From Aerococcus agrisoli (GTDB taxonomy: Bacteria > Bacillota > Bacilli > Lactobacillales > Aerococcaceae): a stretch of DNA of 64,000 nt. This document shows positions 36,985 to 46,482 of the stretch, one piece after another. The notes below the pieces were generated by a model, which was given only the letters and a program-made list of their open reading frames with translations, searched no databases and had not been told where the DNA came from. How positions within the stretch are numbered: position 1 is the stretch's first letter; each line of letters opens with the position of its first letter. A program made the position numbers and the translations under genes. Where the stretch lies: positions 62,001-126,000 of the forward strand of contig NZ_RKMG01000001.1 of assembly GCF_003797145.1 (NCBI RefSeq), in the 5' to 3' direction.

Positions 36985-37635
36985 ATGTATTTTTTAGGAC
37001 CACTCCTTGAGTGGCTAAGAGACCTATCGAATGGACGCATCCTGAACTTTCATTTGGTGGAACTCTCGATTTTTAGTTTAGACAAAACAATTATATATAT
37101 GATTGCTTTGTTGGTGATTCAAGCAAGCTATCTCATTTACAAAAAGAGAAAGCAAGACAATTTTACAATCAATTGGTTTCGCGAATTGGTGAAATTTGTC
37201 TTCGTCACATATATGATTTTATTAGTCCATTTAACGGTCTTGCGTTATGATTGGATGTGGTGGCAAGACAGTTTCAATTGGCACCGATCTTTTGATGAAT
37301 TAAATTGGGTACCATTAGTTGATACAATCAAGTTAACCAAAGGTTCTACCTTTTCATATTGGTATAATTTCTTTGGTAATATCCTTTGGTTTATGCCATT
37401 TGGGCTTGTGGTGCCCTATATATTTAGAATGAAGCATGCTTTTTTCAAAACTTTATTTTGGGGATTAATGTTTAGCTTATCAATTGAAACGATGCAATTT
37501 TACTTAGAAACCGGCGTAAGCCATATAGATGACGTCATTTTTAATGGCGCTGGGGTAATTTTGGGTTATCTCATGTATGATGTATTACAAATAGGACACA
37601 TGTATTTTAAGAGGAGAAGAAATAATAATGGCTAG
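36985..37635 (+). CDS. VanZ family membrane protein
   Basis: The protein has 216 residues and about five membrane helices. The VanZ signature is present: TVLRYDWMWW..., FNWHRSFDELNWVPL, NFFGNILWFMPFGLVVPYIF and SLSIETMQFYLETGVSHIDDVIFNGAGVILGYL, each part seen in order. VanZ-like proteins are linked with glycopeptide or lipoglycopeptide tolerance in some hosts; most chromosomal members have no known function. A weak AATAGG ribosome site precedes ATG 36985, right after the multi-branched RNA structure. The end overlaps the next gene by 8 nt. Confidence 0.85.
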   Translation: MYFLGPLLEWLRDLSNGRILNFHLVELSIFSLDKTIIYMIALLVIQASYLIYKKRKQDNFTINWFRELVKFVFVTYMILLVHLTVLRYDWMWWQDSFNWHRSFDELNWVPLVDTIKLTKGSTFSYWYNFFGNILWFMPFGLVVPYIFRMKHAFFKTLFWGLMFSLSIETMQFYLETGVSHIDDVIFNGAGVILGYLMYDVLQIGHMYFKRRRNNNG

Positions 37636-38848
37636 AAAAAGCGCACAATTACCAAAGAAGGAACTTCGTAAATGGGCAACAGTCCAGGTTAAGAAGGGCC
37701 AAATTTTATTAACAGAAAAAGACTTCGTAAATCCACCACAATTTACTGAAGGTGAATTGGTGGAAATTATTGGGATTGACCACGAATTCTTAGGTTATGG
37801 TTATATGGCCAAACAACAAAAAGGTGTTGGTTGGATTTTAACAAGAGACCAAAACGCGGATACAGGTTTGTTGGATAATTTAGTATTTGTGCAAGAAAAA
37901 TTGCAAGAAGCTAAGAACCAACGTCAAAGCTTATTAATCGATGATACAACAACAGCTTTCCGTATTTTCAACGGTGAAGGTGATGGTATTGGCGGTTTCA
38001 CAATTGATTGGTATGCTGGATATGCCTTAATTCAATGGTATTCAGAAGGTATCTACCGTTACCGTAAAATTATTTTAGAAGCCTTGAATAATGTATTCCC
38101 TGAATTAAAGGGCATTGTTGGTAAAAATCGCTTTAACTTAGATGGTAAAGCAGATTTCCCACAATCAGAAATTCTAGCTGGGGATATTCCAGAAACATTA
38201 ACTGTTCAAGAAAATGGTGTGAATTATGTTGTACGTCTTGATGATGGCTGGATGACAGGTATCTTCCTGGACCAACGTAATGTTCGTAACTTTATTCAAT
38301 CTGAACTTGCACCAGGCAAAACAGTCTTAAACATGTTCTCATACACGGGTGCCTTTTCAGTGGCTGCTGCCTTAGGTGGTGCAACTGAAACCATGAGTGT
38401 TGACGTAGCCAAACGTAGCCAACAATTGACTGAAGAACAATTCCAAGCGAATGGTCTTGAAATTGGTGAACAACATAAAGTTCGTGTGATGGATGTATTC
38501 AATTACCTAGACTTTGCTAAATCACATGATTTACGCTTTGATATTGTGATTCTTGATCCGCCTTCATTCTCACGTACCAAAAAACATACCTTCCAAGCAA
38601 CGAAAGACTATCGTAGCTTAGTGGCTGATGCGTTATCAATCTTAAACCGTGGTGGTTACTTGGTAAGTTCTACTAATGCAGCAAACATGTCAAGAGAAGA
38701 CTTTATCAAGCAAATTGGTGAAGGTTCGGACGATGCACATGTGGATCTTGTGCCTGTAGAATCATTCAGTTTACCAGCAGATTTCCCTGCACCTAAAGGT
38801 AACCCAGAAAGTGACTACCTAAAAGTAGAAATTTTCCAAAAAGCATAA
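37628..38848 (+). CDS. Class I SAM-dependent rRNA methyltransferase (RlmI-like)
   Basis: The protein has 406 residues. An N-terminal PUA-type domain (about 1-85) is followed by an EEHEE-like linker and a Rossmann methyltransferase domain with LNMFSYTGAFSVAAALGGA (SAM site), VDVAKRS, and the catalytic-motif-like DIVILDPPSFSRTKK. This is the RlmI/YccW layout, whose E. coli member methylates C1962 of 23S rRNA at C5; the exact target here is inferred. GAGGAGAAG precedes the ATG. A strong bidirectional terminator follows. Confidence 0.88.
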   Translation: MARKSAQLPKKELRKWATVQVKKGQILLTEKDFVNPPQFTEGELVEIIGIDHEFLGYGYMAKQQKGVGWILTRDQNADTGLLDNLVFVQEKLQEAKNQRQSLLIDDTTTAFRIFNGEGDGIGGFTIDWYAGYALIQWYSEGIYRYRKIILEALNNVFPELKGIVGKNRFNLDGKADFPQSEILAGDIPETLTVQENGVNYVVRLDDGWMTGIFLDQRNVRNFIQSELAPGKTVLNMFSYTGAFSVAAALGGATETMSVDVAKRSQQLTEEQFQANGLEIGEQHKVRVMDVFNYLDFAKSHDLRFDIVILDPPSFSRTKKHTFQATKDYRSLVADALSILNRGGYLVSSTNAANMSREDFIKQIGEGSDDAHVDLVPVESFSLPADFPAPKGNPESDYLKVEIFQKA

Positions 38849-38886
38849 CATAAGGGCTATCCTTTGAAACGAAATATGCAGCATGT

Positions 38887-38921
38887 AAAAAAGCTAGGAC
38901 TTCATAGGTCCTAGCTTTTTT
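38887..38921. terminator. Bidirectional terminator between convergent genes
   Basis: A perfect 14-bp stem starts with six A and ends with six T (AAAAAAGCTAGGAC / GTCCTAGCTTTTTT), so it can stop transcripts from both the methyltransferase gene (+) and the cupin gene (-). Confidence 0.93.
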
Positions 38922-38938
38922 GAATGGATATATTATGA

Positions 38939-39361
38939 TTAATGTTCGTTTGGATCGTTACGTGCGTCGTCATGGGTAGGGTGGATTGTTCCTGGTACGT
39001 GGTCGGGACCTGCGTAAATTGTGTACAATTTCAATGGTTCATCACCTTTGTTTGTGATGTTGTGCCATTTGTTAGCAGGAACAAATACTGCGTCATCAGC
39101 ACTTACTTCTTTTTCGAAGTCTAAGTTGTCTTCAGTTTCCCCAATTTGGCATAATCCTGTACCTTGTTCGATACGGATAAATTGATCGATACCATGGTGA
39201 ACTTCTAAGCCAATGTCATCGCCAGGAAGGATATTCATTACTGTTACTTGTAATTTTTCGCCTGTCCAAATTGTCGTACGATAATTATCGTTATTGATTG
39301 TTGTTTCTTCAATGTTAGTTACATGTGGTTGTTTACCATAATCTTTTTCGTCAATTGCCAT
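38939..39361 (-). CDS. Cupin-domain protein
   Basis: This single-domain cupin has 140 residues. Cupin motif 1 is seen as GDDIGLEVHHGIDQFIRIEQG (metal ligands in the His-His and Glu) and motif 2 as PANKWHNITN. Related cupins occur in many lactic acid bacteria and Bacillus; the substrate is unknown. The C-terminus is His/Asp-rich. AGGAGG lies just before the start on this strand, and a promoter is seen further up. It is a single-gene transcript. Confidence 0.88.
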   Translation of the reverse strand: MAIDEKDYGKQPHVTNIEETTINNDNYRTTIWTGEKLQVTVMNILPGDDIGLEVHHGIDQFIRIEQGTGLCQIGETEDNLDFEKEVSADDAVFVPANKWHNITNKGDEPLKLYTIYAGPDHVPGTIHPTHDDARNDPNEH

Positions 39362-39412
39362 TGTAAAAACCTCCTAATTTTAGTGCATATAGTAATGGAT
39401 ACTATATAATTA

Positions 39413-39441
39413 ATTATATACCTTGCATATCGAAAACACAA
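39413..39441 (-). promoter_or_regulatory. Promoter of the cupin gene
   Basis: On the - strand, TTGTGT, a 17-nt spacer and a perfect TATAAT (+ strand ATTATA at 39413-39418). Confidence 0.6.
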
Positions 39442-39615
39442 ATGAAATGGGGTTCAAAAATGTTGTTATTAAATCATTTTTTGACACAAAGGCGTCTTCA
39501 TGCAAGTCTTGAGAATATTGACGGATGGGGCTTTTTGGCTTTCCTTTTTAAAATAGTATATGATAGTTATAGTAGATAAATATATATTAAGATGAGTGAA
39601 AAGAGGAAAAAATGT

Positions 39616-40317
39616 ATGTCATATATCAAATTAAAGGATGTCGTGAAACAATATGGTTCAGGTGACACAGCCATCTTAGCCAATGATCATGTGAACCTAG
39701 AAATTGAAGAAGGAGAGTTTGTTGTGATTCTCGGACCATCAGGCGCGGGGAAATCAACACTACTGAATATTCTAGGTGGAATGGATGCTGTTACGTCAGG
39801 CGATGTGATTGTTGCTGATAAAAATATTGCTGGCTATGATGAAAAAGGTCTGACGAATTATCGTCGTGATGAGGTTGGCTTTATTTTCCAAAATTATAAT
39901 CTCATTCCCAATTTAACAGCACTAGAAAATGTAGAAGTCTCAGAAGAAATTTCTAAAGATTCCCTATCAGCAGCGGAAGCGTTGGAAGGTGTGGGGCTTA
40001 CCAAACGTAAAAATAATTTCCCAGCACAATTATCTGGTGGGGAACAGCAGCGTGTGTCGATTGCACGTGCAATCGCGAAGAACCCTAAACTCTTACTGTG
40101 TGATGAACCAACAGGGGCATTGGATTATGAAACAGGGAAAAAAGTACTCGGTTTCTTACAAGATTTAACCACTGATCATGGAACGACTGTCGTCGTAATT
40201 ACCCATAACCAAGCGATTGCACCAATGGCTGACAGAGTGATAAAAATTAATGATGGTACTGTGTCCTCCCAAGAATTAAACGAGCACCCAACACCAATTC
40301 AAGAGATTGAATGGTAA
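39616..40317 (+). CDS. ABC transporter ATP-binding protein (MacB/LolD type)
   Basis: The protein has 233 residues: Walker [15 protein letters not shown]-loop [18 protein letters not shown], signature [14 protein letters not shown], Walker [14 protein letters not shown]-loop VITHN. This is the subfamily that partners FtsX-type permeases, and such a permease gene follows 13 nt downstream. The ATG at 39616 is 9 nt from AGAGG; the in-frame ATG at 39592 has no ribosome site. The cargo is not predictable; members handle lipoproteins, peptides or antimicrobial defence. Confidence 0.92.
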   Translation: MSYIKLKDVVKQYGSGDTAILANDHVNLEIEEGEFVVILGPSGAGKSTLLNILGGMDAVTSGDVIVADKNIAGYDEKGLTNYRRDEVGFIFQNYNLIPNLTALENVEVSEEISKDSLSAAEALEGVGLTKRKNNFPAQLSGGEQQRVSIARAIAKNPKLLLCDEPTGALDYETGKKVLGFLQDLTTDHGTTVVVITHNQAIAPMADRVIKINDGTVSSQELNEHPTPIQEIEW

Positions 40318-40330
40318 GGGGGCGAATGTA

Positions 40331-43171
40331 ATGAAATATAAGAAAATTTGGTTGGATGGTTTTCGTGAAATTAAGAATACCATCGGACGTTTTTTAGCGC
40401 TATTACTGATTATTGCCATGGGTACGGGTTTCTTCGTAGGTATTCGAGCAGCGGGGCCAGACATGATGGCTATTGCTGATAAGTATTATCAACAAGTGAA
40501 TTTAGAAGACATGTCGATTCAATCAACCATGGGTCTGACTAGTGAAGATACGGCCATTTTGGATGATATAGATGGTATCCAATATGAAGCTTACGCCTTT
40601 GCCGATAGACAGGTTGCGGATAGTGAGGATTTAGTCCGTTTTTATCCCAACTTTAATGCATCCGGTGAGCTCAATCAATTTGCAGTGACAGAGGGTCGTT
40701 TGCCAGAAAGTAAGACAGAAATCGCTTTGGATAGCCAACTAGCGCAAACCAATGAATCTATTTATGGCATTGGTAAGGAGATTAGCTTATCCGATTTAGG
40801 TGTCACAGAAAGTGAAGATATAGAAGCGCCAGCCCTTTCTGAAGAAACCTTTACGATTGTTGGTTACGTGAATTCACCACTACAAATTTCAAATATCTCA
40901 CGGGGTGCGACCAGTATTGGGGACGGGAAACTAAATGGTTTTGCTGTTGTTTCACCAGAGGTCATTACGGGTGATATCTTTACTAGTATCGCAATTGACA
41001 TCACCGCAGCAGATAATTTAACAGCTTATTCAGATGAATACAACGAAGTGATTGCAGATAAGAAAGCGGAAATTGAAACTGCGTTTGAAGGTCGACCACA
41101 AACAGTCTATGATGAAACAGTCACCGAGGCTACTGAAGCAATTTCAAGCGGTCAGGCAGAGATTGATAGTGCACAAAAAGCATTGGCCGATGGAGCTAGC
41201 AAAATCAGCCGTAGCCAATCACAAATTGATGAGGGGCGGGATGCCTTAAATCGTCAACAAAGTGAAGTTGAAGCGCAATTACCTGAGGGGGTTACGCTAG
41301 CACAAGCCGGGTTATCTAGTGTAGTGGCACAATTAGAAGCTGGCTCAGCATCTCTGGATGATGCTCAAAGCCAAGTGGATTCAGCCCGCAAAACCTATGA
41401 AAGTGAAAGTATCAAAGCTAGCGAATCGCTCTCGTCTGCTGAATCTGAACTTGCTGAAGCACAATCGACTGTGGATGACTTGGAAGTACCTGTGTATCAC
41501 ATAAATGACCGCTCGAGTGTGAATGGGTATACCGCTTGGGAAAATAATGCCGCCAATATGTCAACAATTGGTCAAGCCTTTCCGGTTATTTTCTTCCTGA
41601 TTGCAGCCCTCGTTTCCTTTACCAACATGCAACGAATGGTAACGGAACAACGGACACAAATTGGTACCTATAAGGCACTAGGTTATTCACCACGCGTCAT
41701 TCAGATTAAGTATTTGATGTACGCCAGCATTGCCGCCATTTTGGGTATGGTCATTGGGATTCCAATTGGCAATTATCTATTCCCTAACATTATTGTGACG
41801 GCATTTGCGGATACGGTAGCTTTACCTGGCATGATATACACATGGCAAATCACGGACATTAGCTTAGCAGTATTGATTTCATTACTGACGACTGTTTTAC
41901 CAGCTTACATCACTACACGCAAGACCTTGCGTGAACGTACAGCACCATTGTTACAAGCTGTAGCCGGTAAAAATGGTAAACACATTTTCTTAGAACGATT
42001 CAAAGGTTTTTGGCATAAGTTGAGCTTCCAATCTAAAATTACTTGGCGAAACATCTTCCTCTATAAGGGCCGTAATCTGATGACGATCATTGGGGTTGCT
42101 GGGTGTACGATGTTGATTGTAACGGGATTTGGTCTAAGTGATTCAATCTCAGACTTACCACAAGATCAATTCCAACAAATCAAAACCTATGATGGTTCCG
42201 TCACTTTAAATATGGATGCAAGTCAGGAAGAACGTGAAGCAGTTATTCAAACACTGAATAACCAGGAACAAGTAAATCAAACGCTAAGTTTACACCAAGA
42301 AGTAATGACAACAAATGATCCGGCAATCACCCAACAAATTGTGACTGTGATGGCTTTTAATCCTGAAAGTGATTTTGAAGATTTCTTCTTATTAGAAGAT
42401 TTATCTAGCGAACAACGACTAGATCTACCGGATGATGGAATTTTGATTACGGCCAAGTTGGCATCCTTGTTAGATGTAACGACAGGAGACAAGATTGTAC
42501 TAACAGACACCGAAAATGTGGAACAGTCTTTTGTGGTGAAAGGCATCGTGACGAATTATTTGGGCCACGATATCTACATGTCTGAACAATACTATGCAGA
42601 TACATTGGGCACAGATGCTGAGGTGAATTCAGCCTTTGTTCAATTCGAAGCTGGCACATCAAACGATGATCAAACAGGTATCATGGAGAAGGTAAAAGAT
42701 ATGCCAGGAACGATTGGCAGTCAACTCAATGCAGGTTTGATATCAGACTTTGAAGAAACCCTTGCAGCCTTAGATTTAGTGACAGTTGTCTTAATTATTT
42801 CTGCTGGTGGATTAGCTTTTATCGTCCTTTATTCGTTGACCAATATCAATGTATCTGAACGGATGCATGAGTTGGCAACGGTGAAAGTACTCGGTTTCCG
42901 TTCACTTGAAGTGAGTATGTATGTGTATCGTGAAACCTTATTCCTTACATTGATTGGTATTATTGTTGGAAACTTTATGGGGTATGGCTTACTATCCTAT
43001 ATACTTGAAACAATATCTATTGATCAAATTTACTTCCCTATCGTGATTAATTGGGATTCCTATTTATTTGCTAGTTTCATTACCTTGGTCTTCTCACTCA
43101 TTGTTATGGTATTCATGCATATCAAGTTGAAGAACATTGAAATGGTATCCGCATTGAAAGAGGAAGATTAA
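40331..43171 (+). CDS. Large FtsX-type ABC permease with extracellular coiled coil
   Basis: The protein has 946 residues. The first helix is at ~14-36, followed by a large extracellular part that includes a coiled-coil stretch (about 255-385, many Ser/Ala/Glu/Gln heptads) and then an FtsX domain of three helices (~410-530). A second extracellular domain and a second FtsX domain (~820-940) follow. The two FtsX modules are in tandem, so one protein may supply both halves of the pore with the ATPase encoded just upstream. ATG 40331 has AAGGGGG upstream. Such proteins act mechanically on the cell surface or export hydrophobic compounds; the substrate is unknown. Confidence 0.9.
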   Translation: MKYKKIWLDGFREIKNTIGRFLALLLIIAMGTGFFVGIRAAGPDMMAIADKYYQQVNLEDMSIQSTMGLTSEDTAILDDIDGIQYEAYAFADRQVADSEDLVRFYPNFNASGELNQFAVTEGRLPESKTEIALDSQLAQTNESIYGIGKEISLSDLGVTESEDIEAPALSEETFTIVGYVNSPLQISNISRGATSIGDGKLNGFAVVSPEVITGDIFTSIAIDITAADNLTAYSDEYNEVIADKKAEIETAFEGRPQTVYDETVTEATEAISSGQAEIDSAQKALADGASKISRSQSQIDEGRDALNRQQSEVEAQLPEGVTLAQAGLSSVVAQLEAGSASLDDAQSQVDSARKTYESESIKASESLSSAESELAEAQSTVDDLEVPVYHINDRSSVNGYTAWENNAANMSTIGQAFPVIFFLIAALVSFTNMQRMVTEQRTQIGTYKALGYSPRVIQIKYLMYASIAAILGMVIGIPIGNYLFPNIIVTAFADTVALPGMIYTWQITDISLAVLISLLTTVLPAYITTRKTLRERTAPLLQAVAGKNGKHIFLERFKGFWHKLSFQSKITWRNIFLYKGRNLMTIIGVAGCTMLIVTGFGLSDSISDLPQDQFQQIKTYDGSVTLNMDASQEEREAVIQTLNNQEQVNQTLSLHQEVMTTNDPAITQQIVTVMAFNPESDFEDFFLLEDLSSEQRLDLPDDGILITAKLASLLDVTTGDKIVLTDTENVEQSFVVKGIVTNYLGHDIYMSEQYYADTLGTDAEVNSAFVQFEAGTSNDDQTGIMEKVKDMPGTIGSQLNAGLISDFEETLAALDLVTVVLIISAGGLAFIVLYSLTNINVSERMHELATVKVLGFRSLEVSMYVYRETLFLTLIGIIVGNFMGYGLLSYILETISIDQIYFPIVINWDSYLFASFITLVFSLIVMVFMHIKLKNIEMVSALKEED

Positions 43172-43221
43172 TACAATCGAAGTACCATTATTTCTAATGA
43201 AAGTTTTAGGTTTGCAAAAAT

Positions 43222-43250
43222 TGACAATACCCCTGAATGTATATAGAATA
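43222..43250 (+). promoter_or_regulatory. Sigma-A promoter of the NfeD-like gene
   Basis: A perfect TTGACA (43222-43227), a 17-nt spacer and TAGAAT (43245-43250). Confidence 0.8.
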
Positions 43251-43296
43251 GGGTTGAACTGAATGTCAAGAAGGATTTACATTGTAGGAGATAATC

Positions 43297-43533
43297 ATGT
43301 TGATGAATAGGGTAGCAATTGTGGTACAACCGGTCACTAAAGATCACTCAGGAGAGATTCGTGTCTTAGTGGATCAAACAGTATATAAAGCAAAGAGCGC
43401 CATTCCTGACGGAGAATTCATGCAGAACGAATTAGTTAAAATTTGTCGCATTGAGGACAATGTCGCTTATTGCCAACGTGGTATGCTAGACAAACAATAT
43501 GATCAAGATATTGCCATGTCTACAAGCATGTAA
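43297..43533 (+). CDS. Small NfeD-like OB-fold protein
   Basis: The protein has 78 residues. The segment GEIRVLVDQTVYKAKSAIPDGEFMQNELVKI resembles the soluble OB-fold tail of NfeD proteins, where a short beta-barrel binds partner proteins; there is no membrane helix or protease domain. AGGAG lies 6 nt before the first ATG (43297); a second ATG follows at 43303. It has its own promoter and terminator. The function is unknown and the family match is by eye only. Confidence 0.6.
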   Translation: MLMNRVAIVVQPVTKDHSGEIRVLVDQTVYKAKSAIPDGEFMQNELVKICRIEDNVAYCQRGMLDKQYDQDIAMSTSM

Positions 43534-43555
43534 GCATACTAAATAAATAATTATG

Positions 43556-43592
43556 AAAGACAGATTAGGGTAGACCTAGTCTGTCTTTTTTA
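43556..43592 (+). terminator. Terminator after the NfeD-like gene
   Basis: AAAGACAGATTAGG pairs with CCTAGTCTGTCTTT (one mismatch) and is followed by six T. Confidence 0.9.
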
Positions 43593-43641
43593 ATTATAAT
43601 AAATGCAAGAAGCGGATGTGAAAACTGCGGAAATATTTGAA

Positions 43642-43707
43642 TACACAAAAGGTTTACAAAACTTTTACACGATTCAAAGACAGATATTTACATTTTCACA
43701 GTAAGAT
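43642..43707 (+). promoter_or_regulatory. PhoP box and -10 of the 5'-nucleotidase gene
   Basis: TACACA (43642), TTTACA (43653) and TTTACA (43664) follow with exact 11-nt spacing. TTTACA (43687) and TTCACA (43695) lie closer to a -10-like TAAGAT (43702-43707). This is the same arrangement as upstream of pstS. Confidence 0.7.
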
Positions 43708-43749
43708 AGTTGTGGGACACTTATTGGGATTTTTTCGGAGGAGGAAAAC

Positions 43750-46131
43750 ATGTCTAAGAATCATTTTATTACGACTAGTCGTTTTGTATTATCACTAACC
43801 GCAGCGGGTATCGTTGGTTTAACAACTACTCATGCAGTTCAAGCAGATGAAGTTGCCACTTCAACAAGTTCGCTAGCAGCTGAAGCTGTTTCAAGTGAAG
43901 TGACTACTGACGTTACTACCGAGACACCAACTGAAACAACCGAGGCAACAACACAAGCATCTGTTGTTGAGACGACTGCGGTTGAATCTGCAACACCAAC
44001 TGAAGCAACTACTGAAACTGTTGTAGAAGCACCTGTTGTCGAAGAGATTGTGGCGGCTGAAGCTGTTGTGGCAGAGGATGTAGCAAGTGAACCAGTAGCA
44101 ACTGAGGAAAAGGTTGTAAATCCTGAAGCATCAAGTGAAACAGATACTGATGGTGACGGTCGTGTTGATACCATTACGATTGCACATACAAATGATATGC
44201 ATGGTCGTATTGAGCAAAGTGGTTCAAGTGTGATTGGGATTGCTAATGCCTCTCAATATTACGAAGAAGTAGGCGCAGATGTGGTCGTTGACGCTGGTGA
44301 TGCATTCCAAGGTTTACCAGTATCTAACCATGATCAAGGTGCAACTATGGCGGAAGCGATGAACCAAGCTGGCTACGATGCAATGGCAGTGGGTAACCAT
44401 GAATTTGACTTTGGTCAAGATGTGGCAACTGCCTATGAAGACAAAACAGGTTTTCCTGTACTATCCGTAAATACTGTATATGCTGACACACAAGAATATG
44501 TATTCACACCAAGTACTAACGTTAGTACACAAGGTTACAACTTGGGTGTTGTCGGTGTAACTACACCCGAAACAGCAACTAAAACACATCCTAATAATGT
44601 AGAAAATATCGAATTCTTATCACCAATTGAAACAACTATTTCTGAAATTTCACGCTTAATCGCAGACGATACAACAGTTGAAGATGCTTTTATCGTTTTA
44701 GCACATTTAGGTATTGATGCAACAACAAACGAAGAATGGCGTGCAACAGCTTTAGCAACAGCACTTGATGATGTTGAAGCTTTCAATGCATTCCAAATTG
44801 TCATCTTAGATGGTCACTCTCATAGTGCATATGCAGATGAACATTATGGTAACGTGTTATTACAACAAACAGGTACTGCATTAAATAATATTGGTTTGGT
44901 TTCACTTAATTTTGTAGATCCAAGCCAAACGAGTGGTCAATTAGTAGCTGCTAGTGATGTATTAACTTCATTAGGTTACGAGTTTGATGCACGTGGTAAT
45001 GTGACAGTTGAAGGTCGTACTGATGAAGCGATTCAAGCAATTTTGGATGAAGCTAGTCTAGCTTATGAAGAAGAGACAGGTCGCATTATCGTTGAAGAAA
45101 ATCCAGTTTGGTTTAACGGTGTACGTGAATATGTACGTTCACATGAAACAAATGCAGGTACCTATATCACTGATGCAATGGTTGAATATGGTCGCAATGG
45201 CGGTTTCGTAAACGCAACTGATTTTGCCATGATTAATGGTGGTGGTATCCGTGAACAAATCGCTGAAGGGGAAGCAATTACTGAAGGTGACGTGATCGCT
45301 GTTTTACCATTTGGTAACATCATTTCGCAAATTGAAGTGACTGGTGAAACGATTTACGAAATGTTCGAGTTAGCATACTCAGCAGCAACAATCACTGAAC
45401 CATATACTTCTTCAGATGGTAATTACACTGTAGAGACAATTGATGAAGATTCTAGCTTACCTAGCCTTGCAGCTTTAGGTGGATTCTTACAAATTTCTTC
45501 TGATATCAAAGTATACTTTGATCCTACTTTAGCAGCGGGTCAACGTGTATTAGGTGTTTATGTGTTAAACCGTGAGACAGGAGAATTTGAGCTAGTAGCA
45601 AATGATACAACGGCTACATACTTCATGGCTACTAATGACTTCCTGGCACAGGGCGGGGATGGTTATACCATGCTTTCTGGTGAACGTGAAGAAGGTCCTT
45701 CTCTTGATCAAGTAGTGATGGATGCAATGGGATTTGGCTATGTAGATTTAGCTTCATACGCTGATCCATTACCACAAAATCAAATTATCCCAATCTTGAC
45801 TGCGGATTATAAAGCCTTACTTGCAGCTGGTGAAGAAACGCCAGTTGAAGAGGAACCGACAACTGAAACACCGGGTGAAGAGGAACCGACAACTGAAACA
45901 CCGGTCGTTGAATCAGGTGCTGCAACTACAGAAGATACAGAAACTGAATCTAATAAGGAAGAAGCGACTGATGTAACTTCAACTGAAGATGATGCAGAGA
46001 AAGTTGCTGTAGCAGCTGCAGCGACTGCAAGCTTACCAGAAACTGGTTATGCTGGTAACTTTGGTTTAGCAATCTCAGCAATCTTAGGTGGTTTAGGCCT
46101 AAGCTTATTCCCAAGCCGTAAACGTAAATAA
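43750..46131 (+). CDS. Cell-wall-anchored 5'-nucleotidase (LPXTG)
   Basis: This surface enzyme has 793 residues and probably frees phosphate from extracellular nucleotides. It has a signal peptide (cleavage near AVQADE), a Thr/Glu/Val-rich stalk (~35-130) and an Asp-rich DTDGDGRVD loop that resembles a calcium site. The metallophosphatase domain has HTNDMHGR, VDAGDAFQG, GNHEFDFG and LDGHSHSAY. The 5_nucleotid_C domain has NGGGIREQIAEG and LPFGN. A second Glu/Pro/Thr stalk follows, then LPETG, a hydrophobic helix and KRK for sortase. GGAGGAGG precedes the ATG. The upstream PhoP-box-like repeats suggest induction on phosphate starvation. In streptococci such enzymes also make adenosine that dampens host immunity; that is only a possibility here. 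Confidence 0.92.
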   Translation: MSKNHFITTSRFVLSLTAAGIVGLTTTHAVQADEVATSTSSLAAEAVSSEVTTDVTTETPTETTEATTQASVVETTAVESATPTEATTETVVEAPVVEEIVAAEAVVAEDVASEPVATEEKVVNPEASSETDTDGDGRVDTITIAHTNDMHGRIEQSGSSVIGIANASQYYEEVGADVVVDAGDAFQGLPVSNHDQGATMAEAMNQAGYDAMAVGNHEFDFGQDVATAYEDKTGFPVLSVNTVYADTQEYVFTPSTNVSTQGYNLGVVGVTTPETATKTHPNNVENIEFLSPIETTISEISRLIADDTTVEDAFIVLAHLGIDATTNEEWRATALATALDDVEAFNAFQIVILDGHSHSAYADEHYGNVLLQQTGTALNNIGLVSLNFVDPSQTSGQLVAASDVLTSLGYEFDARGNVTVEGRTDEAIQAILDEASLAYEEETGRIIVEENPVWFNGVREYVRSHETNAGTYITDAMVEYGRNGGFVNATDFAMINGGGIREQIAEGEAITEGDVIAVLPFGNIISQIEVTGETIYEMFELAYSAATITEPYTSSDGNYTVETIDEDSSLPSLAALGGFLQISSDIKVYFDPTLAAGQRVLGVYVLNRETGEFELVANDTTATYFMATNDFLAQGGDGYTMLSGEREEGPSLDQVVMDAMGFGYVDLASYADPLPQNQIIPILTADYKALLAAGEETPVEEEPTTETPGEEEPTTETPVVESGAATTEDTETESNKEEATDVTSTEDDAEKVAVAAAATASLPETGYAGNFGLAISAILGGLGLSLFPSRKRK
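45846..45904 (+). repeat. 30-bp tandem repeat in the wall-spanning stalk
   Basis: Two copies of a 30-bp unit (45846-45875 and 45876-45904) are 29/30 identical and encode (EEEPTTETP)x2. Length variation between strains is likely here. Confidence 0.85.
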
Positions 46132-46206
46132 TGCAAAAAGACTGATGGACGTCTTATATAAAGATCCGTCACAATAAATAAAAAAGGCTGGGACAAAAGG
46201 CCTCTA

Positions 46207-46250
46207 AAAAGGCGTACACAATTCTTAATAAGCGTTGTGTACGCCTTTTA
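46207..46250. terminator. Terminator after the 5'-nucleotidase gene
   Basis: A perfect 15-bp stem AAAAGGCGTACACAA / TTGTGTACGCCTTTT with a 13-nt loop. It starts with A-runs and ends with T, so it may work in both directions. The preceding GGCTGGGACAAAA is a phrase often seen near terminators in Lactobacillales. Confidence 0.85.
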
Positions 46251-46315
46251 CTTTGAAAAAATTCTTATACATTTTGATTGAAATATATCATGGGAACAGG
46301 TGTTAAAGTACTGAA

Positions 46316-46423
46316 AGTGTAGTTCCTTAGCCGTGAGAGAGGATGAAGTCGAGACCTTGGCTCGATTTCAAATTGAAAGACCTTGGCTTTCAATGGCCCC
46401 ACGGCTTACAAGGAACGTACACT
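46316..46423. other. Structured intergenic element with twin ACCTTGG-loop hairpins
   Basis: A three-part outer stem pairs AGTGTA/TACACT, TTCCTT/AAGGAA and AGCCGTG/CACGGCT (19 bp in total with small bulges). It encloses hairpin 1, GAAGTCGAG / CTCGATTTC (46345-46369), and hairpin 2, ATTGAAAG / CTTTCAAT (46372-46394). Both hairpins have the same 7-nt loop ACCTTGG. Another hairpin, AGGACAAA / TTTGTCCT (46427-46461), follows and may end the convergent transcripts. No coding potential is seen. It could be a small RNA, a 3'-UTR element or a dispersed repeat. Confidence 0.55.
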
Positions 46424-46482
46424 GTAAGGACAAAAAAGCTATGATTTTAATTCTTTGTCCTAATCTCTTTTTGCATGTACAT

